From Hyphodiscus hymeniophilus (Eukaryota; Ascomycota; Leotiomycetes; Helotiales; Hyphodiscaceae): a DNA stretch of 64,000 nt. Shown piece after piece: positions 22,811-34,882 of this stretch. The notes below the pieces were generated by a model. That model worked only from the letters and a program-made list of their open reading frames with translations, was not told the DNA's origin and ran no database searches. The DNA is taken from contig VNKQ01000011.1 of assembly GCA_016508695.1 (NCBI GenBank), positions 1,550,001 through 1,614,000 on the forward strand, given 5' to 3'. Positions within the stretch are counted from its first letter, which is position 1; the number at the start of each line of letters is the position of its first letter. Position numbers and translations under genes: made by a program.

Positions 22811-24755
22811 TTACATCATTCCACCCATTCCTGTAATCTGTGAGTAATTTTTTCAAACGAGAAATGGGATACTAACCTCCCATGCCACCCATGCCACCTG
22901 GAGGGCCAGCAGGCCCCTTCTCCTCCGGCGCCTCCACAATCGCAACTTCGGTGGTGCCTAGTAACGAGGCAACACCACTAGCATCAACCAATCCAGTTCG
23001 TACGACCTTGAAAGGATCAACGATACCAGCAGCAATCATGTCGACGTACTCGCCCTTGGAACTATCATATCCTTTGTTGAAGTCGGCTCCGTAGTCATCC
23101 ATAAGCTTACCGACGACAACAGATCCTTCTGTTCCTGCGTTCTCGATGATCGTGCGTGCGGGCTTGGTGATTGCGTTCTTGATGATGCTGACACCGAGTT
23201 GCTGATCAAAATTCGCGTACTTGACAGAGCCAAGAGCCTGGCTGGCTGCCTTGAGAAGGGCAGTTCCACCACCTGGTAGGATACCTTCCTCAACGGCGGC
23301 ACGAGTAGCGTTGAGGGCATCAACGAATCTGTCCTTCTTCTCGCCGACCTCGACTTCGGATGATCCTCCTACCTTGATGACTGCAACACCGCCAGACAGC
23401 TTGGCAAGACGCTCTTGAAGCTTCTCCTTCTCGTAGTCGGAGGTGGTAAGGTCATTCATGACACCTCGGATCTGTTCGCATCGTTGGCTGATGGCGTCCT
23501 TGCTTCCCTCACCGTTCAAGATGATGGTGTCCTCCTTGGTGATGGTGATTGAGCCCGTAGTCCCAAGCATATCAGGTGTCGCTTTCTCAAGCTTGACATC
23601 TAGCTCATCGGTGAAAACAGTACCGTTGGTCAAGATGGCAAGATCGCCAAGGATGGATTTGCGGTTGTCACCGAAGCCAGGTGCTTTAACGGCAGCGACT
23701 TGAAGTTGGCCACGGAGCTTGTTCAGGATACAAACCGCAAGGGCTTCTCCATCAATATCCTCAGCGATGATAACCAGAGGGCGGCGGAGTTGTGTAGATG
23801 CTTCGAGAGCAGGGATGATATCTTGAACTGCAGATATCTTCTTCTCGGAGAGGAGAATCAATGGCTTCTCGAATTCGACCTTTTGAGACTTGGTGTCGGT
23901 GATAAAGTATGGGGAGACGAATCCACGATCGAACCGCATACCCTCAGTGACCTCCAACTCATCATCCATAGTCTTTCCCTCCTTGACGGTAATAACACCT
24001 TCCTTGCCAACCTTCTCCATAGCATTTGCAATCAATTTTCCGATATGTGTGTCACCATTGGCAGAGATGGTGGCCACTTGAGCAATCTCCTCGCTGGTAG
24101 TGATGTCGCGCTTGTTCTTTTGCAAAAAATCAACAACGGCGTCAACAGCAGCTTGGGTTCCTCTTCGCAGATCCATTGGATTACATCCAGCAGCAACGTT
24201 TTTGACCGTTTCGGAGAAGATAGCTCGCGCAAGGACCGTGGCGCTTGTAGTTCCATCACCTGCAGTCTCATTTGTCTTTGATGCCACGTCTTGGATGAGT
24301 CGAGCGCCGAGGTTTTCGAATTTATCTTTGAGGGTGATCGCTCTGGCGACAGTTACACCATCTAGAAGACATCAGCTCCGCGTATTGTATTGGAACGGGT
24401 GAAACTGACCCTTGGTAATTTTGGGAGATCCATAGCTTGACTCGATGATGACATTTCGTCCCTTGGGACCTAATGTGGTCGCAACGGCCTTTGCCAAAGT
24501 CTCCACACCAGCCAGCAGAGCTGCTCTCCCTTCAACACCAAACTTCAGTTCCTAAACAAAGCATACATGATGAGCGTTCTTTCTCAAACCCGAACGCAGA
24601 CACGTTCCACAGAGCGAAAGATGGAGCTATCCTGAACATACCTTATGCGCAAACCGTAACTGCTGGGCATTGAAGCCAGCAGAAGCCAAAGGACGAAGCT
24701 TAGAGGAGCTTGAACGGATCGAGGCCCTCGCGGAGGATGTCAACGCTCTCTGCAT
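22811..24755 (-). CDS. HSP60: Hsp60, mitochondrial chaperonin
   Basis: Four exons: 24642..24755, 24410..24551, 22877..24361 and 22811..22830, giving 586 aa. Residues 1-38 form a Ser/Arg-rich mitochondrial presequence (MQRALTSSARASIRSS). Chaperonin landmarks follow: TTLGPKGRNV, GDGTTSATVLARAI (nucleotide pocket), and EGILPGGGTALLKA. Exon 3 would stop after GGMGGMGG, but GTTAGT at 22876 pairs with TTACAG before 22830, and the 20-nt last exon adds the canonical ending GGMM. Hsp60 folds imported matrix proteins with Hsp10. The start codon is chosen for the presequence; a model beginning inside exon 3 lacks the first 90 residues. Confidence 0.96.
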
Positions 24756-27546
24756 GATGAAGAGTTTGTAAAATGAAAGACAATGGTAATAAGGTACAAT
24801 TACAAAAGAGGAGCAATGTCCTGAGTGTTATGTTAGGAATTTGTTCGTGGGTAGATGGGAATCCAAACAGAGCAGAGCAACAGAAAATGTTTCTGGGGTC
24901 GAAGAACTTCATCGAAATCGAGCGGACCCATATTAAATCTTAGCGTCCGGTCGGCGTTACAATTTGCCGACCTCACCTCTTCGCTCAGCTCAAATCCTCT
25001 CCTCTAATCCATCTACAATGTAATACTTCTACCAATGCTATCTCATGCATGTACGGGATGAAGTCTATTGACTATCACACTATCATCACAGTTGCTGATT
25101 TCCAAAAGAGGGAAAACATACACCTGGTATTCTCGCCTCATGTATTGATCCCTCGGCTGTGTGACTTCACCGCATCATTGATCTCAAATTCCTCTTGCTC
25201 GATGTAATCAACAGATGATTGGATTGTTCCAGTAGGAGACAATTAAGCCTTGAAGCCAAATCTTGGGTTTCGTCGAAGTTGACAATGGGAATGAGTGTAC
25301 AGTCGGAATATAAACTCCTTCCATCAAGCCCGGCGTGGTGTTGTCGCTCCATTCTTGGCGAGTTCAGATAGGAGATCTAACCTAGACACTTCCCCCTTTG
25401 CTATTTGATGTTGACACTAAAGGAATGATATACATGATGAAATTCCACTCAACAGGTCCATACTCTCACCTGGTAATCAGTCTATACTTCCGATAACGAC
25501 TAATGGATCCAGTCAACCCTTCAGCAACTATCCGGCTTTACTACAACGACTTAGCAACGAGTAGTGAATTCTCTTTAGGTCTCAGCAACCATTTGGCTTT
25601 ACTTAATATTGGACAGCGATTGATGAATCTGTTGATCTTGCGTGACTCGTTTTCTCGCTCTGATTATGAGATATCAACCAGGGAGCTGGGTTCTACCTTG
25701 GCAACTATTCGGCTTGACTCTGAATATGAGACGTTGACGGGGTGGTATCTGAACAGGAGACATCGATCAAAGAATTGAGTTCTACCTTCGACAACTTGTC
25801 GCCTTTGGTATCAGGTAATGCCCAGTGAATCCTGTCTGGCCGATACGAAATGGCTGACTCTCATCTTTCATCGAACAATGATTAATATCTAATCCTTCTT
25901 TTCTGATCAAGTTGTTCGGTCTGAGTTTTAGCCCAACAACAGCCACAATTCTTTTGTCTCACCCCCCCTGACTATTTCCTATTGAGCTTTATTGGCAGGC
26001 ATGTCTGTCTATATACTTCAAAGACGACATAATGCCGTTTTTCTTCAAACCTTCTTTTCACTGTGGGGTATTACTTTTGTTGGAGCAAGTTGTGTCTGAT
26101 AATGGGCATGTCAACCATTTCACACTGCTTTGATTCGTGTATTTGATACTACTGAAATTGGACTTGGATCAGTGTTTGCAAAGCAATCAAGAAGTCTTGA
26201 TGAAAGCTAGATCGACCTGGAACCAAACGGCTACAATGGAAACAACTCATCAAGCTTCCTACTTACGTGGGCACTACTTTCCCCGATTAGACTCACCGAA
26301 TATTGCTAATGGTTTGGAACACAGCTCTCATTGTGGAAGGTTTCAGACTACTGAAGATAGAAGTACCAAGTGGTCATTGTCTGATGGTTACTGGTCAAGC
26401 CATTGACATCTATAGAACTTATCAAATAATGGCCATGCAAACATTCCAATCAGACCCATCTTTTTTTGTGTATTGGCTCAAGTTTGGCAAAATCATTCGC
26501 TTTCTTGGTTCGATCTGAACATTGACAAAACCATTCAGCTATCAATCTGGCACTTGAGTCGTTGACGCTGACTCATTTTATTTTCGTTCGAATGAGCGAA
26601 TTCTTTCACGGAAATCGCTGCTACACTTCAGATAAGATTTTTCCATCTCACTTTGGATTTGGCGCAACTTCAGCACAATTCCCGTAAGCCAACCCACGTT
26701 GTGCGGCATGATGGACTTCGCGAGTACTTGCGCAAAACTTGAGGGGTTTTCAAAATATTGAAGTCGCTCAAAATATATGAGCAATTAGGATTCCCCGGAA
26801 AGAGCCCGAGGTCTGCTCAGCAAATGCTCTGATCACTTGATCTCTCTGGCAACGATGTTTTTGTTCATTTACTTGTAGCTCATATCATAGGCAAGTCGCT
26901 ACGGACCAGTTTGTGAATAGAGTTGACTTGTGTCTGGGCTCTAGATGTAAACCTACGTTTTTACCCATCAACTTGCCAAACCCTACCAGCAAGGAGAGTC
27001 TGCATATGTAACGCACAGACCAGATCACCATAATTTTCAAGTCAATTTGAATACTGCATTTTAAAACAGCGCGTTCATTATCGTATGTAAGTAGTTACCT
27101 CTGTCATCCTCTACCAAATCAGAAACCTGGTATCAAACAGAGCTGACCACCTATTGTTGCATTTCCAACTCCATATCACCACCATCGATCATCCACCAAA
27201 GCAAAGATTCGGCACCAAATAGAGCACCCGACTGCCCTCACGTCATTTTTCATAATATCGTACCGTAAAAAGGGACCAGGCCGAACGAAATGACCCAGTC
27301 AAAGAATTGAAGAGTTGCATGTTTCCAAACCGCATACCCAACCACGAATCGCCAAATTCAATGTCGAAAGTCGAAGTCGAAAATGAAGCGAAAGCCAGAG
27401 CAGCGAGGAAGCAAGGATCCATGGATCAAGAAGTGGTTGGTGGTAATACAAACAAGAAGCAAAAGAAGAAGCATTCCCAGCAAAAGAGTCACAGGAGCGG
27501 CGATTTTAGTAATGCAGATTCGCGACTACGGAACGATATCGAAAGC
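24756..27546. other. Gene-poor, AT-rich stretch with degenerate repeats
   Basis: About 2.8 kb without any supportable gene. A degenerate motif close to caRcaactatccggcttta recurs at about 25522, 25583, 25700 and 25789, and the surrounding text (ctctgaWtatgaga...gRgttctacc) is repeated with a spacing of about 89 bases. It looks like decayed tandem or mobile DNA, but no transposase or terminal repeat is visible. Confidence 0.5.
25522..25810. repeat. Degenerate tandem repeat, four motif copies
   Basis: Copies of a 20-base motif (cagcaactatccggctttac and variants) at about 25522, 25583, 25700 and 25789. The last two lie in a longer imperfect duplication. Confidence 0.55.
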
Positions 27547-30355
27547 TTAGAAAGAGTTTCTGTGCTTCTCCTGCTTGGTCTTGGTGTCGTCCTGGATGCC
27601 GTACGCATAATGATCAGTACTGGAAGCAGCAACGGACATTACATCATCTTGGATGTTGGCCTCGTTGATCAGTAGGGTGTTGGTTGCCGAGTTGTCCTGA
27701 GAGCCGTGGAAGCCCGATGCAAAAGAGGAAGAAGCCTGAGTGCTGAACGAGTTGTTCGTGCGGAAGGGTTCAAAGCCATAACCCATATCGAAGGGATTGT
27801 TCAAAGACATGCCTGGCAAGCCATGGCCGGAGAATGGAACAATGCCGTTTGGGAATATGCCAGACTCGATACCGGGTCCGTATGGAGTAATTCCATCGAA
27901 GTACGGATCAACAACATATTGATCATCAAGCTGTTAGAAGATGTCAGTAAAGCTTCAGATTGGTCTTGCCGCTATCGAATTACTTACAGCATATGTGATG
28001 GAACTGTTGTGATTTGCACCAATACCTTGCATCATCTCGTTGAAGTTGTCGTCATTCATGGCTGGGGTAGTAGCGGATTTGCTACCAGCACGATTGCCTG
28101 AGAAAGCGAGGGCATGATTGTTGGAGAAGGCACCAGAGGAAGGGTCAGCAAGAGCACTGACGGGAGGAAGACCGCGCGATCGATAAGCCGAAGCATTATT
28201 GTCTCGAGCAGGGAGGTTGATTGTAGGAGCTCCGATCTTTGGGACTGGTCTGCCGTAGCCTTTGTCGCGGAGCATTTGCTGGGTAAGTTCGTCGAGTGCG
28301 GATTGACGGGATTGACGGGTTGGAGTTTCATATTCGCATTCGGACTTCCAATCATTGTAAACCTGTGCACCTTCACCAGGGAACTCAAAATCATCCTCCA
28401 TGTCGTCACCAAACTGCTCGAGATCATGGTCCAAGCCAGCCTCATCGTCGTCAAACTCTCGCGAAACGATCGATTTCTCCTTATCCAGCTTTCTGAAGAA
28501 CTGTGGTCCAACTCTCAGCGTGACGGTATTTGTTCCCTTGCTTCCGGGTGGAGTCATCAGACCCTGATGGTCAAGGCCCATGAGTCGGGTCTTGAACGGG
28601 GTATAGACACCAACGGGCGCGGGCATCGAGTCTTCTACAAGCTCATTGATCTCCTCATAAGCCTCATCATCAGAGCTCTCAACCTTGTATTTGCTCACAG
28701 GCTTGGAAACCTTGCGAAGGCGGCGACCAAGTCTGACTTTCTTGGTGATGGAAGGGTCATAATCCTCATCCGATGCCAGCTCAGCAGGGTCGGGAGAATT
28801 CAAGCGAGGAGATGCAACCCGAGCAGATCTCTTCTTGTTTCTGGTCTTCGGCTGGGCTTCTACCGCTTCATCAGGACCTGCTCTGGTCTCACGGAGCTCA
28901 ACAGGGATTCGATTTCGACGCTCACCTGAAGCTTTCTGACTGTTTGCTAGAGCCTTGTATGTACCACGACGATAGTTGCCAGAGCCACGGATCACACCAT
29001 CAATCTCAAGATTTTCCTTGCGGTCATCTATCTGATCTCCCCAGCGAACAACCTTGGTATCAGTTGGCGTCTTTGAATCCATATCGCGGACGAAACCTCG
29101 AATGGTCTGATCTTGTGGAACAGATTTCTTGCCGAGTAAGGGTGGAACCATGTGACCTTCGGTGATCAAGATATCACGGAGCTTTTGCAGGTGTTGAAGT
29201 GCGGAAGCTCCACTCGAACCTGTGCTCAAGCGCTCGACAACCTTGTCCCATGGGAGCACAATACCGCCACGGTGGCATTCGTACTGCAGGTGAAGCATCA
29301 GCTTCTCGACCATTCGAGGACCTGTTGATTGCTAATCAGCTTATGATCGCACGTCAAAGAGGTTGGATTGTAGGCAGCGGTGTAGGGGACGTCTGAACTT
29401 ACGGTGCCACATAACGAGCTTCCGACCCACGACTCGACCGTTCGGCTTTGGAGTCTTGTCCTTGATTTCGTACTTTGACTTCTTCTGCTCGCCGTGACCC
29501 AGTGGTTTATTGACACCGGTCGCACCCTCATCGTCGCCCGACTCGATTGCCTTGTACTCGGTGTCAGAATTCTCCTCCTCTGTATCATAAGTCATAGGCT
29601 GCTCTTCTCCACCAGTGTAGGTCTTTCCACTAATGGATGGTCGATCGCCTGGGTAGCTCTTCATGGATTTACCGCCAAAAGTCGTCTTGCCGCTTACTTT
29701 GCTGGAGAGTTCGACTTCACCGTCAGAATCAGAGCTGCACACCTCAAAGTTAGCTTCTTTGATGCAATGAGCGATTGTTCATGTAGATCTGCATATGCGC
29801 AGAGTGGTTTTGTGGGCTGTTTATGCGAATTGCTTGTGCAGAGGGGAGATTGTGCGGTAAAGTTGACTTTGACTCGCGAGCTATCTCTGTTCCTACTACG
29901 CACCAAAACACGTCGGCGCGGCAAACCGGTGGCTTGCACCTTGAGAAAGCATGAGATTGCACTTACTTGTATTCTTTTTTGGCCGTGAGCTTCTCCTTGG
30001 TACGTCTTCCCTTGGTATTGTCTCCAGGGCTGTCAGCATCCTTGGACTCGAGAAGAGCGTCTTGGTACCCGAAACGACCCTTTCTCTGCCATGGGAAACG
30101 GAATGGAACCTTACTCTTCGTAACCTTATCATCACCAACCTTCGCGCTATTGGAAGCCATGGCAGAAGTCTTATTCTTCTTGTCGCTCGAGGTCTACGAG
30201 AAAAAGTATCAGTAGCTGCACAAAAGAAATGTAAATGTATACGTTTGACATGTGCCATTCAATCGTTGATGGAAGATACGTACCACATTACCAGGTACAA
30301 GGGACGAGGGCAATGGACGGCTCGTAGCCTTGCTCTTGTTTCTTCTGGAAACCAT
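27547..30355 (-). CDS. Unnamed fungal nuclear-type protein with WDKVVERL domain
   Basis: Five exons: 30284..30355, 29967..30193, 29403..29734, 27988..29321 and 27547..27930, all with GT-AG introns (90, 232, 81 and 57 bp) and matching phases, giving 782 aa. The start at 30355 is in ACACCATGG. The N-terminal 200 residues are basic and then Ser/Glu-rich. Around residues 210-265 is a compact helical domain: MLHLQYECHRGGIVLPWDKV, then ASALQHLQKLRD, followed by ITEGHMVPPLLGKK. I recognise this as a conserved hypothetical protein of filamentous ascomycetes, not as a named gene. The domain resembles the Myb-like domains of the neighbouring small genes (a V-x-W/x-D-x-V core and a basic last helix), but this is inference. 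Long disordered basic and acidic segments and a Ser/Asn-rich C terminus suggest a chromatin or transcription role. Confidence 0.78.
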
Positions 30356-33300
30356 GGTGTCGACAGTCTTGTGCACTGTCTTCTCGGTTATGGCTTCAGG
30401 GGTTGGCTGCAATCAACAATCTATTAGCGCAAGTTAAAAGCTTGTGAAGCTGATATGGGTTTCTTGTGTTGTGTTGGTTGGTTGGAGGTTTTGGAGGGCC
30501 GGCTAAGAAGGGAAAGACTTCAGCGCACAACGAGCAGTGAATTCTTCCAAGGTGAAGGAGTGTGGAATTTGGGTAGATAAGGTGCAATGACTTTGCATAT
30601 CTGCTGGGACAGGAGAGCGAGAGATGGCCAAGAAAATAGCAGTGAATCTTTCAAAGGGGATGGTAGATTGGAAGTACGACTTCAGCGAACAACGACAGTG
30701 AATCGCTTGATTTGAGAGTAGCCAACCAGTCTTTTGTTAGCACAAGTCAGAATTCTGGATACTTCAGACGAAAGTGGATTGAGAGAAGGTACATTTGGAA
30801 GGGAGACAAACAGTGAATCTTTTGAAAGGAAGGAGCAAGGCTTTAGTGGAGATGGGACGATCTGTCGACAGCCAAGAAAAGTTGAGATCAAAACTTCAGC
30901 GAAAACCGACGAGAAAGGCTGTTTTGAAAGAGGCACAAACGACTGGGTATTCTGAATTTTGTGCAATGTGCTGCAAGAACTCAATGGAGGTGTATTGGGG
31001 GAGGAGAGGATTTGCCAGAAATAATCAGTCAATCTCTTGATGTGTGTGATAAAGAGGAGAGGAACAGATTACTTTTCGTGCATAAGGCAAGATTCCAGCA
31101 AAATCGACTGGAAGTTGCTGGGTTTTAGGGAGATCCGAACTTTGCCAGAAAGGGGTGGAAAACACGAGTTGAGGAATCGAGTACGATTTGAGTGCAACCA
31201 TGCGGTAAGAGGCTCCACAGTAAGCTTTACTGAGCCCCTCGATGTTTATCCGCGAAGCGAACGTCAAAGCGAGCATCTACCCGTCTTTGTATTTGTGACA
31301 GGATGGAAGAGATTGGCTCTAGAGCAGGATGTGGGCCGGGCTAAGTTGTCAATGGTGACGCTTGAAGTGGAAGACACACCCTTGGCGATTCGGCTACTAA
31401 GCGAAGGTCGTGATGCCCATATGAAAAGCCGGACTGGGAGGAAACATATGAGCAGGAGAAAAAAGTGGCTTACAACGAAAGGAGAGGTCTGCAATCAAAC
31501 ATATGGTCAGCTGTGTGGGGGAAATAATTGCGGGTAATTGAATTTCCTCTGAGCTGGGAAGAGTGGAAAGAATGTGCCAACATAGCAGCCAAGCGAATTG
31601 CTTGAGAGGGCCCACTTACGACTGATTGTGAGAGCGAGAGATATAGTCTGTGCTTGATTTGGGTCAGCTGGATCTATCGACAAGGTGTGTTTTCGAATGG
31701 TTTGAGAAGTGGGCAACAAGAAAATATTCGCTTGATAAGATAGCGTATGCACATGCTTGAGGATGCCAGAGGATCGGTTTTCGAAAACAGCAGATTGCGC
31801 CATATTGGGATGGATACATACAGTTGTGGTATCTGTCGTGGTGTTAGGTCAGCTGCGTCTGTCAAGAAATTGGAAAGTGAAGAGTTGCATGCGGTAAAGC
31901 GAAACGGGCTATGATGGGCTGGGAAGACAACAACGGCGACCAAACTTCAGCGAACGCCAAAAACACCAGTCAGGACCTAAGGCGAAGTGATGGTACCACA
32001 ATTCTGTGTGGATTATTCTGGCCCTCCTAAGGGAGACGCAACGAGAGTGCCAATTGAGTCTGTGCTCATGAGGTGTGTTGCGTCCAAATGCGGTGGAGGA
32101 GAATGATTCAAAAGGGGGCATTCTCTTACCTGAAGTGCGCAGAAAGTAGTGCCAGAGGAACTCTGGATGCTTGGAAAGGGTACACTCTGCTGTGCACAGT
32201 TGTTGTTGTTGTGTTTGGGGGTGGTGGGAAAGAGTTGTCAAGGGAAAGTTCAAAGTTGTTGAATCGCGACTTTGTTTTTGGCGCTACGAACAGTCGCGGC
32301 AATGACAATATGAAACCGGAACTACCTTTCGCGGCGACTAAATTAGACGCGAGTCTTTCCACAACCGATAACCGCCGATTAGAACATGGACCTTCTCCCA
32401 AGGACAAATTGGGAGTTGGTCTTTGGACTGTTCTCCTTCATCGATCGTTAGATTGCAAAATCTACGTTTGGTCTGCTTGGTATCATGATATTCGAACCTT
32501 GCTCCCTATTTAGAGATACCATCAATTTCTTCGCCAATTCGAGAAAGCTTTTCTCGTTCTTATGTTCGGGGAATCCTTGAGCAGGTTCTGGATTGACAAC
32601 TTCCCTGCCAGAACAAGGAATAAATTTGCTTGCATCTCTCTATTCAGAAAAACACGACAAGTGGCTGCATATGTGCTCTATCAAATCGATGCTCCGTATC
32701 GCGGCCATAAACATGAGAGACAGAAACCCTCTCAAAATGACAGATGTCCTGCTACCATACCTCCGCTGTGCGACCTCGTCGAAAATCGATTCTGCCATTA
32801 GGATTTCTTCTTCGCCGTTGCGTGGTCCACAGTCTCATTGTTCATGGTGATCCGAGATGTGTACTTTGCTACTTCCTTCTCTGTCACTACCAGTTGTGGT
32901 GCTTCCGTGACTTGGTCCCTTTAGACCTCTGCAACGCTTCATCAAACGTCCCCTCCACCCTGCCTTCGCGACTGCCGATATCCTTCTGATTTTGTCCTCG
33001 GAAACCTCCTGGGTCCCGCTCTCGATGATAAGCCATTATCCATTCCCCTTGAAAATCAACGTCTGCCAAATCATTCAAAGAAAGATCCAAACACTGGCAC
33101 AAGCTGGACTAGAGTGAAGGAACCCACGAACATTGACGCCTTCGAGTTCAATTTTATATTCGTCTCGGCAGAATATGACCTACGCTTCGCTCTTGGTCCG
33201 TTCTGAAGATTTCAAGCCACACCAGACATTGTGCCTCTCACTGGTTCTACGACAGACCTCGGACAGCAGGGAGGAAAGCTTTTGGATCTTCGTAGGGGAA

Positions 33301-33992
33301 GTATAGGCAACCCATTTCAATGAGCGAATACCTTCTGCCAATTCTCGGTGGATTATCGCTGGAAGGTCTCGGATTTTACGTCGGAAACGCTTTAGTGGCC
33401 CTGGATCTGAGCATGGTCAGCGAAAACTCTCATCAAACCTTGGGGCAGAAGAATAGAGACTCATGCACAGCGTCCTGTTTGATTGACGGCAGATCTTCGT
33501 TGTGCTCGGCTCTCTCTGTGTCAGTAAACACACCACGAATCTAGGCTGCTGGGAGAGTGCCCTCTACAATTTGGAGTCGTGTGGTTCGGAAGCATAATCG
33601 TTGCTAAGTAAACATCGAATCCCGATTCGCAAAATCCGGTCACGTGATACCCCTTTCTTCATTCATTCGCTAAGCGAGTCAAAACTCGTAACGTCACAGT
33701 CATAAAATTAGGCCTTCAGAGAACACATCGGGCTGTGGATGAATTGCTATTTCGGTTGATTCTCATAAAGGCTATGGAGAGAACAAGAACAACAGATCTT
33801 CCAAGCCATCCCACCGCAGGGACCTTTTACCTCACCCAAATCATGATAACCGCAACTCCTGCCGCCGACCCGAATGCTGTGATCCTGTGAGTATGTTCCT
33901 GCCTGCTGACAAGCATGCTGAAAAACGAGAGGTTTGAAATGAACTGCGGCTGACGGCCCATGCTATACGTATCCCCCGCTTCGCGCTGGGAA
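30356..33992. other. Long intergenic stretch, no supportable gene
   Basis: About 3.6 kb between the 782-aa gene and Myb-like gene J. Open frames here are short and lack coding character; the frame at 32887-33102 (minus) is the only one that reads somewhat protein-like. The first 1.5 kb holds recurring motifs resembling acttcagcgaacaacgacag and cagtgaatctttgaaag. Confidence 0.45.
30516..31960. repeat. Dispersed imperfect motifs upstream of the 782-aa gene
   Basis: The motif acttcagcgaacaacgacagtg recurs imperfectly at about 30516, 30677, 30892 and 31944. A second motif, cagtgaatctttYgaaagg, occurs at about 30640 and 30811, with variants near 30535, 30700 and 31026. The first two copies of motif 1 are followed directly by motif 2. 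Confidence 0.55.
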
Positions 33993-34882
33993 TCATTCCA
34001 CAATGACTGGGCTGTCTGACCGTCCCTGAGTATCCGAAGGGAACTGCATCATCGACTGGTAGTTGAGAGCAGGATCAATGGTTCGAGGAATACCACTCAT
34101 GGTAGAGATCCCATACCCACTGCCAAAGTCGTACGGCTGCGCCTGCATACCATAGCCGTCACCCATGCCAGCTGTGTAGCCTGGGGAACCACCATAGTCA
34201 CCACCAGGGTATTCCTGCTCACCAAGCCGGGGATTGTAGGGAGAAGGCGGATCATAGTAGTGCATTAAATGAGCCGCGTCATGCATGCTGAGTTGATGGC
34301 CTTGACTATGCTCTTCCTCCTTGACCATGTATTTCTCCTCCTTGTGGACTGTAGGGTCGGATTTGACGTTATTGGGGAAGGCCTCCTCATCGTCGGTGGC
34401 GTTGTTGTCCTCGACATACGCATCGGTCTTGCGCTTTTTCGCGGGCTTCGAGGTAGATTCATCGCGGTCGGTTTTGATAGTGCGGGTGGGTATCGGCTTG
34501 ATGGTCGCTGCGTTGGGTGCGATACCGTGGGCTCGCATCATGCGCTCGTATCTTTTGGCACTGTGAAAAAGACGTTAGTTGTGCTTCAGACTCGAAGCGG
34601 ACGCGAGAATTCGCTGCAGCGCTGTCGAAAGTTGGTCCCGAGCCTTGATGGACAATAGTTGATGGCTCCATCCTGGAGAATAAGGAGGGGTGGGGATGCG
34701 AAAGACATACGCTGCACCTTTGCTGACGATCTTGCATTCAAGGGCAACTTGACCAAAGTCAACCTGAAGCTATCAGCAGAGGGTTGAAGAGCTCTACGGA
34801 GGATTCTGACCTTGCCGTTGTTGCTGTATCGAATGCAGCTGATCAGAAACTTGAATTGCTCTTCATTTGAAGCAGGAGGCAT
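33993..34882 (-). CDS. Myb/SANT-like domain protein J
   Basis: Exons 34811..34882, 34711..34763 and 33993..34560 give 230 aa. Intron 1 (47 bp, GTCAGA...CTTCAG) is phase 0 and sits directly before VDFGQVALEC; intron 2 (150 bp, GTATGT...CACAG) is phase 2 inside the recognition helix SKGAAAKRYERMMRAHG. The domain covers residues about 7-58, starting EEQFKFLISCIRYSNNGK. A basic patch (KPAKKRK) that could be a nuclear signal follows, then an acidic stretch and a Tyr/Gly/Pro/Met-rich, prion-like tail. The protein ends in PVIVE after serines and aspartate, which fits a SUMO-interacting motif. It is the first of four same-strand family members (J, K, L, M). Confidence 0.84.

Noticed and set aside
28114..28929. 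271-codon plus-strand frame
   Set aside because: Antisense to exon 4 of the 782-aa gene, whose splicing and composition are consistent.
32887..33102. 71-codon minus-strand frame with a charged protein-like sequence
   Set aside because: No ATG in a good context and stops just upstream in the frame; it could be a remnant but cannot be supported as a gene.
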